DNA of 64,000 nt, taken from the NCBI GenBank assembly GCA_963748925.1, contig CAVVKG010000008.1, positions 186,001 to 250,000 of the forward strand, written 5' to 3'. The DNA comes from Cryomorpha sp963748925 (GTDB lineage: Bacteria; Bacteroidota; Bacteroidia; Flavobacteriales_D; Cryomorphaceae). The first letter of the stretch is position 1; each line of letters starts with the position of its first letter. A program made the translations under genes and the position numbers. This document shows, one piece after another, positions 56,078 to 64,000 of the stretch. A model generated the notes under the pieces. That model was given only the letters and a program-made list of their open reading frames with translations. It did no database searches and was not told where the DNA came from.

Positions 56078-56893
56078 ATGTCAGTTCACTCACAAGTAAA
56101 ACGCGTTACAACGCACACGCTTCGGGAAATGAAGCAGAAAGGCGAAAAGATAGCTATGCTAACTTCCTATGACTTCTCTATGGCGAGAATTGTAGATGAG
56201 GCGGGTGTCGACGTTATATTAGTAGGAGACTCCGCGTCTAACGTTATGGCGGGTCATGAAACCACGCTTCCCATAACGCTTGATCAGATGATATATCACG
56301 CTTCATCTGTAGTTCGCGCGGTGAAGCGTGCTCTGGTAGTTGTAGATTTGCCTTTTGGTGCCTATCAGGGAAATAGTAAAGAAGCCCTCACTTCATCCAT
56401 TCGGATTATGAAAGAAAGTGGAGCCCATGCGGTAAAGCTTGAGGGTGGCATAGAAATCAAAGAGAGTGTTGAAAGAATTTTATCTGCAGGGATTCCAGTA
56501 ATGGGGCATTTGGGCCTGACCCCGCAAAGTATTTACAAGTTTGGAACGTATACAGTTCGAGCAAAAGAAGATGAGGAAGCCGGGCACCTGATGCGCGATG
56601 CTAAAATATTAGATGAGATTGGTTGCTTTGGAATAGTATTGGAAAAAATACCTGCTCACCTTACTGAAAAAGTCTCGAAGAGTATTGATGTGCCTACAAT
56701 TGGAATTGGAGCCGGAGCCGGTGCTGATGGTCAGGTGTTGGTGGTGCACGACCTATTGGGAATAACCAATGAGTTTAACCCACGATTTTTGCGCCGCTAT
56801 GCCAACTTATACGATGATATAAAAGACGCGGTTGGTCATTATGTAAAGGATGTGCGTTCAAAGGATTTTCCGAATGAAAGTGAGCAGTATTAA
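56078..56893 (+). CDS. panB: 3-methyl-2-oxobutanoate hydroxymethyltransferase
   Basis: I chose ATG 56078 because it gives the usual N-terminus (MSVHSQVKRVTTHTLREMKQ), while the longer frame from 56003 adds an unlike peptide. The protein (271 residues) has IAMLTSYDFSMARIVDEAGV, ILVGDSASNVMAGHETTLPI and VKLEGGIEIKE, all characteristic of PanB. It adds a methylene group to ketoisovalerate in pantothenate synthesis. The next gene, a pseudouridine synthase, starts on its stop codon (TAATGG), so the two are coupled. Confidence 0.96.
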   Translation: MSVHSQVKRVTTHTLREMKQKGEKIAMLTSYDFSMARIVDEAGVDVILVGDSASNVMAGHETTLPITLDQMIYHASSVVRAVKRALVVVDLPFGAYQGNSKEALTSSIRIMKESGAHAVKLEGGIEIKESVERILSAGIPVMGHLGLTPQSIYKFGTYTVRAKEDEEAGHLMRDAKILDEIGCFGIVLEKIPAHLTEKVSKSIDVPTIGIGAGAGADGQVLVVHDLLGITNEFNPRFLRRYANLYDDIKDAVGHYVKDVRSKDFPNESEQY

Positions 56894-57591
56894 TGGCCAT
56901 AAGTACATTAAATAATTTAGAAGTGCTCTATGAAGACAATCATTTGATTGCTGTGAATAAGCAGCCATCAGATATTGTGCAGGGCGATAAAACCGGCGAT
57001 ATGCCACTGAGTGAGGTGGTGAAACTTTGGCTAAAAAAGAAGTACGACAAACCCGGAAATGTTTTCGTGGGCGTGGCTCACAGAATAGATAGACCCGTAA
57101 GTGGAGTAGTGCTTTTTGCAAAAACCAGTAAAGCTCTGGCTCGGGTTAACAAGCAGTTTAAATCAAAAGAAATCAAGAAGACTTATTTGGCTGCAGTTTG
57201 CGCTATGCCACCTGCTCAATCGGGTACGGCCAGAAATTTTATGATTAAGGATGGAGCAAAGAATCGCTCAAAAGTTGTAAGCGATAAGAATAAAACAGCG
57301 AAGGAAGCTGTCCTGGATTATCGCCTTATCGGCGAAAGCGCTCGCTATTTTTTTCTTGAAATAAAACCTAAAACCGGCCGCCATCATCAAATTCGTGTGC
57401 AACTCTCGGCTATGGGTTGTGTTATTAAGGGCGACTTAAAGTACGGAGCTCCGAGAAGCAACAAAGATGCATCCATTCATCTTCATGCGCACAGGCTGGA
57501 GTTTATACATCCGGTGACAATGAATAAGATGACCATTACTGCGCCTGTGCCTAATGATCCTGTTTGGAATGCTGTAGCTGGGTTAATTTGA
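56893..57591 (+). CDS. RluA-family pseudouridine synthase
   Basis: The 232-residue protein has the RluA motifs: the catalytic aspartate in AHRIDRPVSGVVLFAKTS (about 56-73) and the KPKTGRHHQIRVQLSAMG stretch (about 157-174). It converts uridine to pseudouridine in rRNA or tRNA. The target position cannot be told, and the length without an S4 domain is like RluA or RluC-type short enzymes. Its ATG overlaps the panB stop codon by one base. Confidence 0.93.
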   Translation: MAISTLNNLEVLYEDNHLIAVNKQPSDIVQGDKTGDMPLSEVVKLWLKKKYDKPGNVFVGVAHRIDRPVSGVVLFAKTSKALARVNKQFKSKEIKKTYLAAVCAMPPAQSGTARNFMIKDGAKNRSKVVSDKNKTAKEAVLDYRLIGESARYFFLEIKPKTGRHHQIRVQLSAMGCVIKGDLKYGAPRSNKDASIHLHAHRLEFIHPVTMNKMTITAPVPNDPVWNAVAGLI

Positions 57592-57622
57592 TCCCGATCT
57601 GCCGAAAAGGCGACGAAATTCA

Positions 57623-57653
57623 TTTGAAATGCGACAAAATGACAGTACTCGCT
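57623..57653 (+). promoter_or_regulatory. Candidate hsp20 promoter with GACA half-sites
   Basis: TTTG (57623-57626) is followed after 19 bases by TACTCGCT (57646-57653). The spacer AAATGCGACAAAATGACAG contains GACA and TGACA. The same arrangement is seen before dnaK and the J-protein gene. Confidence 0.45.
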
Positions 57654-57759
57654 CTGTAAAAGCGCCAAAACGGCATGTATTTTAATCGATTTCTGTTTGG
57701 TCTCTGTTTTGAAAGGGGTGAGGTGTATTCAAATTTCAAACAATAAAAACGAAAATACC

Positions 57760-58200
57760 ATGTCACTAATTAAAGTAAGAACAAGCGATTCAGCAGTAAA
57801 TCCTTTTGAAAACCTTTTCAATGATTTTTTCGAAGGAGAATTTTTGCCTCAGCGCAAAAATAGAAGTTTTGGTTCCATGCCTGCGGCCAATGTAAAGGAA
57901 ACAGAAAAGGCCTACCATGTAGAACTAGCTTCTCCTGGTATGACGAAGGAAGATTTTAAAATAGAGCTGGATGAAGATTTACTTACCATTCGCTCTGAGA
58001 AAGAAGTTCAAAAAGAAGAGAAAGACACCCGATTTACAAAGCGTGAGTTTAATTACACATCGTTTGTAAGGTCCTTCAGACTTCCCGAGGAAGTAGATGC
58101 AGAAAATATTTCTGCTCATTATGAAAACGGGATTCTAGCACTTGAGATTCCTAAAAAAGAATTGGAAGCGAAAAAAGTGCGCAAGATTGACATTAAGTAA
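57760..58200 (+). CDS. Small heat-shock protein Hsp20 / alpha-crystallin family
   Basis: I chose ATG 57760 because the protein then starts MSLIKVRTSDSAVNPFENLF, the typical short N-terminus of these proteins; the longer frame from 57697 does not fit. The 146-residue protein has the alpha-crystallin domain (about 38-140), with YHVELASPGMTKEDFKIELD and the C-terminal ILALEIPKKELEAKKVR (IxI-like). It binds unfolding proteins without ATP. It has its own terminator just downstream (58232-58264). Confidence 0.95.
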   Translation: MSLIKVRTSDSAVNPFENLFNDFFEGEFLPQRKNRSFGSMPAANVKETEKAYHVELASPGMTKEDFKIELDEDLLTIRSEKEVQKEEKDTRFTKREFNYTSFVRSFRLPEEVDAENISAHYENGILALEIPKKELEAKKVRKIDIK

Positions 58201-58231
58201 TAATGGAGTAGATATTTTGATTGGTTGGAAG

Positions 58232-58264
58232 TGCGGGAGTTTGAAAAGCTCCCGCATTTTTTTT
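58232..58264 (+). terminator. Rho-independent terminator after hsp20
   Basis: TGCGGGAG and CTCCCGCA pair across a 9-base loop and are followed by eight T. It separates hsp20 from the J-protein gene, so they are likely transcribed separately. Confidence 0.9.
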
Positions 58265-58309
58265 GAATGCCGATTGAACCGTAAAAGTCGATGAGATTGG
58301 CGACCTTTG

Positions 58310-58342
58310 TTTGGATTGATAAAGTGACATGAGTTAGAATAT
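58310..58342 (+). promoter_or_regulatory. Candidate J-protein gene promoter
   Basis: TTTG (58310-58313) is followed after 21 bases by TAGAATAT (58335-58342). The spacer holds TGATAAAGTGACAT, which resembles the GACA/TGACA spacer of dnaK and hsp20. The start codon is at 58377. Confidence 0.35.
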
Positions 58343-58376
58343 TGTTTGCTATTGAAGACAATTAAGCAAATTAGAA

Positions 58377-59306
58377 ATGAATTATAAAGACTATTATAAA
58401 ACGCTTGGAGTCGATAAATCGGCTACACAGCCTGAGATCAAAAAGAAATTCAGGAAGCTTGCAATCAAATACCATCCTGATAAGAATCCGGATGATGCCG
58501 GTTCTGAAGCCAAATTCAAAGATGTTAATGAGGCTTATGAAGTACTGGGCGATCCTGAAAAGCGCAAGAAATACGATGAATTAGGTGCGAACTGGAAGCA
58601 ATATGAACAGTTTCAAAACGCCGGCGGTGGCCGGGGTAGTGGTCAAAGAACCTATCAGTACTCGGGAGATTATAGCGACTTTTTTGGTGGCTCAGCAGGG
58701 GGTGGCTTCTCAGATTTTTTCAACTCTTTTTTTGGTGGTGGAGGTTACGAGGGTGCCGGCAGCGCTTTTGGCGGACAGGAAGCCCAGTATGGCCGAGGCC
58801 GCGGCAGATCGCTCCGAAAGACCAATACTCAGGCCACGCTCGCTCTTTCATTTCAAGAAGCCTTTGCCGGTGTTGGAAAAGTGGTGCAACTCGATGGGCA
58901 GAAGATTAAGCTGAATATAAAGCCGGGGGTTAAGGATGGTCAAAAGTTAAAAGTAACCGGAAAAGGAAGAAGCGGCGGTGATTTAATAATTACTCTAAAC
59001 GTTGCTTCACCTGCGGATTATGAAATAAATGGCCTTACACTAACCAAGAAGGTAAATGTTGACGTGTATACTGCTATTCTTGGCGGGAAGATTGGTGTTG
59101 ATACCCTTCATGGAAAAATAACTATGCCCATCCAAAAAGGTACGCAATCCGGTAAAAAGTTAAGACTAAAAGGTAAAGGAATGCCAGACTACGACAAGCA
59201 GGGTACTTTTGGAGATCTTATTCTGGAGATACAGATTAAAATTCCAACAGATCTTTCGGAAAAAGAGATAAAGCTTTTTAAGGAGTTGCAGGCACAGAGG
59301 AATTAA
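58377..59306 (+). CDS. CbpA-type J-domain protein (DnaJ family, no zinc finger)
   Basis: The 309-residue protein has an N-terminal J domain (about 3-68) with the HPD motif in KYHPDKNPDD, a Gly/Phe-rich linker (about 75-140, YSDFFGGSAGGGFSDFFNS) and the two C-terminal substrate-binding subdomains (LKVTGKGRSGGDL, LRLKGKGMPDY). The CxxCxGxG zinc repeats of DnaJ are absent, as in CbpA. It recruits DnaK and stimulates its ATPase. It lies downstream of hsp20 and has its own terminator (59331-59359). Confidence 0.93.
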   Translation: MNYKDYYKTLGVDKSATQPEIKKKFRKLAIKYHPDKNPDDAGSEAKFKDVNEAYEVLGDPEKRKKYDELGANWKQYEQFQNAGGGRGSGQRTYQYSGDYSDFFGGSAGGGFSDFFNSFFGGGGYEGAGSAFGGQEAQYGRGRGRSLRKTNTQATLALSFQEAFAGVGKVVQLDGQKIKLNIKPGVKDGQKLKVTGKGRSGGDLIITLNVASPADYEINGLTLTKKVNVDVYTAILGGKIGVDTLHGKITMPIQKGTQSGKKLRLKGKGMPDYDKQGTFGDLILEIQIKIPTDLSEKEIKLFKELQAQRN

Positions 59307-59330
59307 TTTCGAATCTTAAATAAAACAAAA

Positions 59331-59359
59331 AATCGCAAGTGTAAGCTTGCGATTTTTTT
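59331..59359 (+). terminator. Rho-independent terminator after the J-protein gene
   Basis: AATCGCAAG, loop TGTAAG and CTTGCGATT form a 9-bp stem and are followed by a T run. It ends the J-protein unit before the convergent nitroreductase gene. Confidence 0.85.
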
Positions 59360-59380
59360 ATTTTGAGTACTTGTTTAACG

Positions 59381-59980
59381 CTAGAAAGTCCACTTGTCCT
59401 TTGCGACAAATTCTGTTTGCTTCATTCTTTTTCTTTCGCTTTTTTCGGCTTTTTCAAGGGCCTCAGGCAGACTGGAAATATCGCCCCCATAATACCCTAA
59501 AGCAATTGCGGTTGTAATGTGGTATCCATCCGGAACATTGTAAGTTTCGTGTGCTTTTTTCCAGTCAACACCAGCCATTGAGTGAACTGCAATACCCATT
59601 GATTGAGCTTGTAGTGATAAGTTTCCCGTGGCTAAACCAAGATCGTGAAGAGCATGAAAGTTTTCTTTTCCATTATCAAATTGCTTTTTGTAAGCCGTGA
59701 GCATCAACACCGGTGCATTTTTAACCCATTGTTTATTAAAATCAGCCAGGTGATCAAAAATTCTTTTGTATTCATCCGAGCCTATGAGTGCATACATAAA
59801 TCTCCAGGGTTGACCATTATTTGAGCTTGCTGCCCATCTTGCTGCCTCAAATAGTTGATGGAGTTTTTCTACCTCCACCGGCTTGTTGTCAAACATACGT
59901 GGACTCCACCGCTCGGTTAGTAATGAGTGAATATCGTAATCTGTATCGGCCTTTTTTTTCATTTTAATATTGGATTTCAT
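59381..59980 (-). CDS. Nitroreductase-family protein
   Basis: The 199-residue protein has the FMN-binding family pattern: RWSPRMFDNKPVEVEKLHQL (about 23-42), AARWAASSNNGQPWRFMYAL (about 46-65) and a GLATGNLSLQAQSMGIAVHS stretch (about 112-131). These enzymes reduce nitro compounds or flavin substrates using NAD(P)H in the cytoplasm. The natural substrate is not known. It is transcribed toward the J-protein gene with a terminator between. Confidence 0.92.
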   Translation of the reverse strand: MKSNIKMKKKADTDYDIHSLLTERWSPRMFDNKPVEVEKLHQLFEAARWAASSNNGQPWRFMYALIGSDEYKRIFDHLADFNKQWVKNAPVLMLTAYKKQFDNGKENFHALHDLGLATGNLSLQAQSMGIAVHSMAGVDWKKAHETYNVPDGYHITTAIALGYYGGDISSLPEALEKAEKSERKRMKQTEFVAKDKWTF

Positions 59981-60448
59981 GTTTCCAGTTTTCTAACAAC
60001 TGGCTTAGAATATGGTTCATTATTTTAATATCTCTGCTTTGATGACTTTTTGACCTAATTTTAGAGATTCAAGTATAATATTGTTTGTCACAAAGTTTGA
60101 CTTTTACCAATTCGCTTTATATTACTTAAAAGTGTTTGGTGACTCAACTCCTCAGGTAATCAGGCACTAAATTAGGAAAGACGGGCAACGTTTTTTGTTT
60201 GAGATTGGATTCACAACCAAACAATAATTGACGAAAGCTCCAAAAAGAAGATTCTCAAAATTATTAAACGTTAACCAATATTGGAATATTAAAGATATAC
60301 TTAGTCAACTATTTACTATCAAGACACGTCAGTTTTGTATGATTCGATGGTTCCTGTTTGCTTGGAAGGCAGAATTTTTTCAGCAGATACTAGTGAGCCT
60401 AGCAAGGGAGTCAATTTTTGATAGCTTTGTCTAAAACATATGCAACTT
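59981..60448. other. Intergenic region before the secreted multi-domain protein
   Basis: No gene is supported. A short inverted repeat CCAGTT / AACTGG lies at 59985-60003. TAGCTTTG at 60422-60429 is a possible -7 promoter box for the next gene. A plus-strand frame at 60228-60434 has no supporting features and is probably not a gene. Confidence 0.4.
60422..60429 (+). promoter_or_regulatory. Candidate -7 box of the CHU_C protein gene
   Basis: TAGCTTTG matches TAnnTTTG and ends 19 bases before the chosen ATG at 60449. No TTTG was found at the expected -33 distance. Confidence 0.35.
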
Positions 60449-62905
60449 ATGAGTAAAACTCTCCTTACTACTCTTCTATCTACTCTTATTCTATTTTTTA
60501 TAGGTTCAATTTCAGAAATTCAAGCGCAGGATTGCGAGTTAGAATTTTCTTTGGGTAACGATACAACCATTAATTGTAATTCCAGTATTTCCCTTGGTGC
60601 ACCTGAAGGATATAATTACCTGTGGAGTACCGGTGACGTTACGGATTCTATAAATGTGAGTCAGGCGGGTACATACTCCGTGCAAGTAATTGAAAACCTC
60701 GGATCCATAACTGTAAATGGAGATTTCTCTAATGGTTTAACAGGCTTTACCAGCGATTATATTCCCGGAACAGGAGGCGCTTTTGGGTTATTGAGTTTAG
60801 AAGGGCAATATGCTGTATCTTCTAATTCCAGTGACGTTCATGACAATTTTGCATTTTGCTTTGATCATACGCAAGGTGACGCTACAGGATCTATGCTCAT
60901 TGTAAACGGTGCAGCTATTGCTGATCAGGAAATCTGGACACAAACAATTGCGGTTACTCCAAATACCGATTATATTTTTTCAACCTGGGCTATGTCTGTG
61001 ACTCCGAATAATCCGGGTCAGCTCAATTTCTCAATTAACGGAAGCCAAATCGGGTTAACTTTTGATATTCCAGCAACAAGCTGCCTCTGGCAAGAGTTTT
61101 TTACCACCTGGAATTCTGGTTCAGCCACATCCGCAACTATTTCTATAGTAAACCAGAATACTCAAGTAGCGGGTAATGATTTTGCACTCGACGATATTCA
61201 ATTTTCACCTACTTGTGTTTTCACCGACAGCATTGTGGTATCCTTACCTCCAAAGCCAGTATTAACGTTATCCGGTGCTCAAACCATTTGTGCGGGCGAT
61301 TCTGTGACGCTTACTGCGAGCTCGACTATTGATGGTTCCACTGTAAACTGGCAGCCTGGATCGCTCACCGGAAATGAAATCACTGTTTCTCCAGCATCGT
61401 CAACTCAATACACTGCTATCGCCACTTCTCCTGCAGATTGCAATTCCATTCCCAAAACAGTTGTAATCACTGTTGATCAGGGTCCAAATTTTACGATTTC
61501 GGGAACCGATAGCATTTGTCCCGCCCAAACAGTTACACTCACAGCCTCTTCAAATACTACCGGACTCAGTTACAACTGGAGCCCTGGCGATTTAAATGGG
61601 AATTCAATAGAAATATCTCCAGATGAAACGACTGTTTACACAGTTACGGCAACTCCAGAAACTGGGTGCCCTTCGTCTAGATCATTTACAGTAAATGTGC
61701 GAAACCCGGAGGTAAGCATCACTGGAACCCCGCTAATTTGTCAAGGTCAAACAATTTCACTTTCGGCTAGCTCGTATTTTGATCCTTATGAATTTACCTG
61801 GCAACCCGGAAACGTGGCTAATGATGTTATTCAAGTATCGCCATCAGAGACAACCACATATTCTGTTACTGGCTTATCTGATGAAGGGTGTGAATCTTCT
61901 GCCACCTATACGGTAGAAGTTGTAGACCCAAAAATTACAATTACCGGTCCTTCTGAAATTTGTCCGGGTGATACTGCAATGCTTAATGCTTCTGCAGATT
62001 TCCCTGGATTTCTATACCAATGGAATCCAGGCTCGTTATCTGGAGCAAATGTAGAACTCAATCCCAACTCAACTACAACCTATTCCATTACAGGAGTTTC
62101 GTCGCTAGGTTGTTCTTCCGATACAACTTATACGCTAACAGTGCTGCCAATACCTGTGGCTGAGATTAGCGGAGCAGGGCAAATTTGCAATGGTTCTGAA
62201 ATTACGCTAACAGCTTCTGCAAATATTCCGGGAACCTTGTTTATATGGAATACAGAAGACTCAGTTTCTCAGATTACTGTAGATCCAAGCACGACTTCAG
62301 ATTACAGTGTTGTGGCTATTGCTGATAATTGCCCATCTCAACCCGCATTCGCTACAGTGACAGTTTATCAGGTTCCAATTGTTTATCCTCCGAACGATAC
62401 CCTCGTGTGTCCTGCTGAGCCCGTAACTGTTTTTGCAGGTTCTAATGTTGTAGGTGGAAATTATTTTTGGACCCCGACTGAACAAACGGGTGATACAATT
62501 ACTATTGATCCGGTAGTTGCCGGCTTCTATACTGTTTCTGTTGAAAGCAATGGATGTACTTCCGTAGAAAGATTCTTTAATGTAGGACTTCTGGAGACAT
62601 GCGGTTGCGAATTGGTTATGCCAAATATTTTTACCCCAAACAGTGATGGTAAGAATGATACTTTCGGCCCTCTTGAAGATGACGAATGTGAGTACACCAA
62701 TTTTACTCTAACTGTTTTCAATCGTTGGGGTAAAGAAGTGTTCTCAAGCTCAGAGAGCGGTAGCCGATGGGATGGGATGATTAACGATAACCAGGCTTCC
62801 GAAGGAGTTTATTTTTGGACCTTTTCGTACGGATATACAGATAGAAGCTTACGCACCGGGAATAACAGTTTAAGTGGAGAAGTAAGCCTTTCCTTAGGAC
62901 CTTAG
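60449..62905 (+). CDS. Secreted multi-domain protein with Ig-like repeats and a gliding-motility C-terminal sorting domain
   Basis: I chose ATG 60449 (MSKTLLTTLLSTLILFFIG), which starts a signal peptide; the upstream ATG at 60440 adds three residues. The 818-residue protein has a PKD-like module (about 30-90), a jelly-roll-like region (about 90-255) and then about six Ig-like repeats of 75-80 residues, each with a core like ICAGDSVTLTASS and NWQPGSLTGNEITVSP. The C-terminal domain (about 725-818) starts MPNIFTPNSDGKNDTF and is the gliding-motility type C-terminal domain that sends proteins through the type IX secretion system. It is probably a surface adhesin or enzyme-associated protein. Confidence 0.9.
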   Translation: MSKTLLTTLLSTLILFFIGSISEIQAQDCELEFSLGNDTTINCNSSISLGAPEGYNYLWSTGDVTDSINVSQAGTYSVQVIENLGSITVNGDFSNGLTGFTSDYIPGTGGAFGLLSLEGQYAVSSNSSDVHDNFAFCFDHTQGDATGSMLIVNGAAIADQEIWTQTIAVTPNTDYIFSTWAMSVTPNNPGQLNFSINGSQIGLTFDIPATSCLWQEFFTTWNSGSATSATISIVNQNTQVAGNDFALDDIQFSPTCVFTDSIVVSLPPKPVLTLSGAQTICAGDSVTLTASSTIDGSTVNWQPGSLTGNEITVSPASSTQYTAIATSPADCNSIPKTVVITVDQGPNFTISGTDSICPAQTVTLTASSNTTGLSYNWSPGDLNGNSIEISPDETTVYTVTATPETGCPSSRSFTVNVRNPEVSITGTPLICQGQTISLSASSYFDPYEFTWQPGNVANDVIQVSPSETTTYSVTGLSDEGCESSATYTVEVVDPKITITGPSEICPGDTAMLNASADFPGFLYQWNPGSLSGANVELNPNSTTTYSITGVSSLGCSSDTTYTLTVLPIPVAEISGAGQICNGSEITLTASANIPGTLFIWNTEDSVSQITVDPSTTSDYSVVAIADNCPSQPAFATVTVYQVPIVYPPNDTLVCPAEPVTVFAGSNVVGGNYFWTPTEQTGDTITIDPVVAGFYTVSVESNGCTSVERFFNVGLLETCGCELVMPNIFTPNSDGKNDTFGPLEDDECEYTNFTLTVFNRWGKEVFSSSESGSRWDGMINDNQASEGVYFWTFSYGYTDRSLRTGNNSLSGEVSLSLGP

Positions 62906-63056
62906 TAGGAGATAAAGATGTTGATCAGTCGCTTTAAGTTGTTTGTTCCTCCTGATTACTGAAATGTTAAGATAAATAAGATGAAAACTTCAGCATAATT
63001 AATGAATTTAACCTTTAACTCTAATTCTATTTTCTAATCTAAATACGTATCATTCT

Positions 63057-64000
63057 ATGAAGAAAGCTCTACACAATTGGCTACTAAGTACTGCTAGTTT
63101 TTTAGTATTATTTTTCGTTCTCACGACAAGCTCGTATGGACAATTAACCCCGGCTTGTTCGCCTACTTATACTTCAGGTAGTTTTAACTGGAATATAAGT
63201 AATATTACAATTGGTAGTTTAAACCAGGGTATCAGCTATTTTAACCACGATTACACCGATCAATCATTCTCGGTAGTAGCTGGTGAGTCGAATGATATAT
63301 CTCTTACCTCCAGTGGGTTTTGCTCAGTAGGTGTGGCCGGAGACTGGAATAACGATGGTGATTTTGATGATGAAGGTGAAGTTATGGAGCTCGTTGATTA
63401 TCAGGCTGGTAATCCTCAGGTGTACGATTTCACTATGACTGTTCCAGGCTATGTTCTTACAGGGTCTTATCGCTTTAGAGCCTGGAATATTTATGCAAAC
63501 TCAGGTGAAGGCAATCCTATAGGCTCTCCATGCGGAACTTATGGGTATGGAAGCTGGTTTGATATGACTATTGATGTAACCAACAGTGCATCATGCCAAC
63601 CCCCAACAGGTGTTACAGTTACAGAAGTTCAAGCTTCATCTGCAGAAGCAGCATGGACAGCACCTGAAACTGCTCCTGAAGGATATGAATGGTCTGTTTT
63701 CTATATGGGAGATGACCCGGAAACCGCTACTCCTTTTGCTTCAGGTAATACTACTGAGACGATGGTGTCGCTGGCAAACCTTGATCCTTCCACTCAATAT
63801 CAATTTTACGTAATGTCAAATTGTGGAGCAGATGACAATAGTTTAATGAGTCTTCCGGTTTCTTTTTATACGCTGTGTGATGGCGTTCCAACTGCAGGTA
63901 CACCGGCATCCACAACAAGTTCGGTTTGTTCAGGCAACCAGTTTACTATTAATGTTGATGAAGTTGTTACAGCGGGTCCAGGCATTTCATACCAGTGGCA
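63057..64000 (+). CDS. Secreted fibronectin type III-containing protein (partial at right edge)
   Basis: The frame begins at ATG 63057 and is open to the end of the window, so the C-terminus is missing; 314 residues are visible. A signal peptide (ending SSYGQ) is followed by a beta-rich domain (about 30-175) with GVAGDWNNDGDFDDEGE, the calcium-binding-like pattern of the GEVTA type of secreted proteins. A fibronectin type III domain (about 180-275) follows, with WTAPETAPEGYEWSVF and LDPSTQYQFYVMSNCG. It lies 151 bp after the CHU_C protein and probably belongs to the same kind of surface protein family. The distance and the shared class suggest a tandem of secreted proteins. Confidence 0.85.
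   Translation, partial: MKKALHNWLLSTASFLVLFFVLTTSSYGQLTPACSPTYTSGSFNWNISNITIGSLNQGISYFNHDYTDQSFSVVAGESNDISLTSSGFCSVGVAGDWNNDGDFDDEGEVMELVDYQAGNPQVYDFTMTVPGYVLTGSYRFRAWNIYANSGEGNPIGSPCGTYGYGSWFDMTIDVTNSASCQPPTGVTVTEVQASSAEAAWTAPETAPEGYEWSVFYMGDDPETATPFASGNTTETMVSLANLDPSTQYQFYVMSNCGADDNSLMSLPVSFYTLCDGVPTAGTPASTTSSVCSGNQFTINVDEVVTAGPGISYQW

Noticed and set aside
57697..57759. Upstream ATG extending Hsp20 by 21 residues
   Set aside because: The extension does not match the family N-terminus, whereas ATG 57760 gives the expected start.
60228..60434. A 68-codon plus-strand frame before the CHU_C protein
   Set aside because: No domain, no start context and low coding likelihood; the sequence overlaps the probable promoter region of the next gene.

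Overview
The window looks like a chromosomal segment of a member of the Bacteroidota, probably a marine, flavobacterial (Cryomorphaceae-like) organism. The evidence is the gene families: a secreted protein ending in a gliding-motility-type C-terminal sorting domain, an outer-membrane LptD with a separate OstA protein, a SiaB/SiaC pair, RHS proteins with a YD-repeat core, lipoproteins with cysteine-rich ASP-Gly-Ser-Cys modules, and upstream sequences that fit the Bacteroidota promoter (TTTG, 19-21 bases, TAnnTTTG) instead of Shine-Dalgarno leaders. No rRNA, tRNA, CRISPR array or intact insertion sequence was seen. The taxonomic call is inference from content, not from a marker comparison.

Layout. 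1-4056 (minus): an envelope and electron-transfer operon (amidase, MlaD, membrane 4Fe-4S dicluster protein, CCG-domain protein that runs off the left edge). 4081-8512: LptD on plus, meeting the OstA-like protein head-on. 8512-12953 (minus): spoT/relA, a Fur-family regulator, a STAS protein, purA and ostA, closely spaced as one operon. 13216-15792 (minus): fumarylacetoacetase and glyA. 15861-18669: a DCC-type protein, a 2-Cys peroxiredoxin, a ZIP transporter and a methyltransferase. 19303-20252: SiaB-like kinase and SiaC-like phosphoprotein. 20253-27262: an accessory island with a 5'-truncated, frameshifted RHS protein, a MORN-type lipoprotein that could be its immunity protein, decayed reading frames and repeat-like non-coding DNA. 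27263-33590 (minus): a TerB-like/ABC-2 fusion transporter, two secreted proteins of unknown role, and a sodium:solute symporter. 33727-36987: priA and plsC. 37072-43883: thioesterase, a frameshifted gamma-glutamyltransferase, a cyclophilin lipoprotein, DUF1883, a HEPN/Swt1-like protein, DUF1684 and small membrane proteins. 43900-50293: OxyR, a secreted protein, a redoxin/cytochrome c-PHM-type monooxygenase operon and an NhaC antiporter. 50306-59980: RND transporter, dnaK, a lipoprotein, panB-rluA, hsp20, a CbpA-type J protein and a nitroreductase. 60449 to the right end: two large secreted, multi-domain proteins.

How the parts fit. Much of the window is ordinary core metabolism and envelope biogenesis. 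Three protein-quality genes (dnaK, hsp20, the J protein) lie within 6 kb and share a promoter-like arrangement: TTTG, 19-21 bases containing GACA/TGACA half-sites, then TA. This is my best candidate for an undescribed regulatory element. Oxidative-stress genes (OxyR, peroxiredoxin) and redox enzymes are spread across the window.

Three genes (RHS, gamma-glutamyltransferase, the cytochrome c/PHM lipoprotein) are each interrupted by a single-base frame change. They are either real decay or assembly errors, and reads would be needed to tell which. Function names come from motif recognition by eye; no database search was run.
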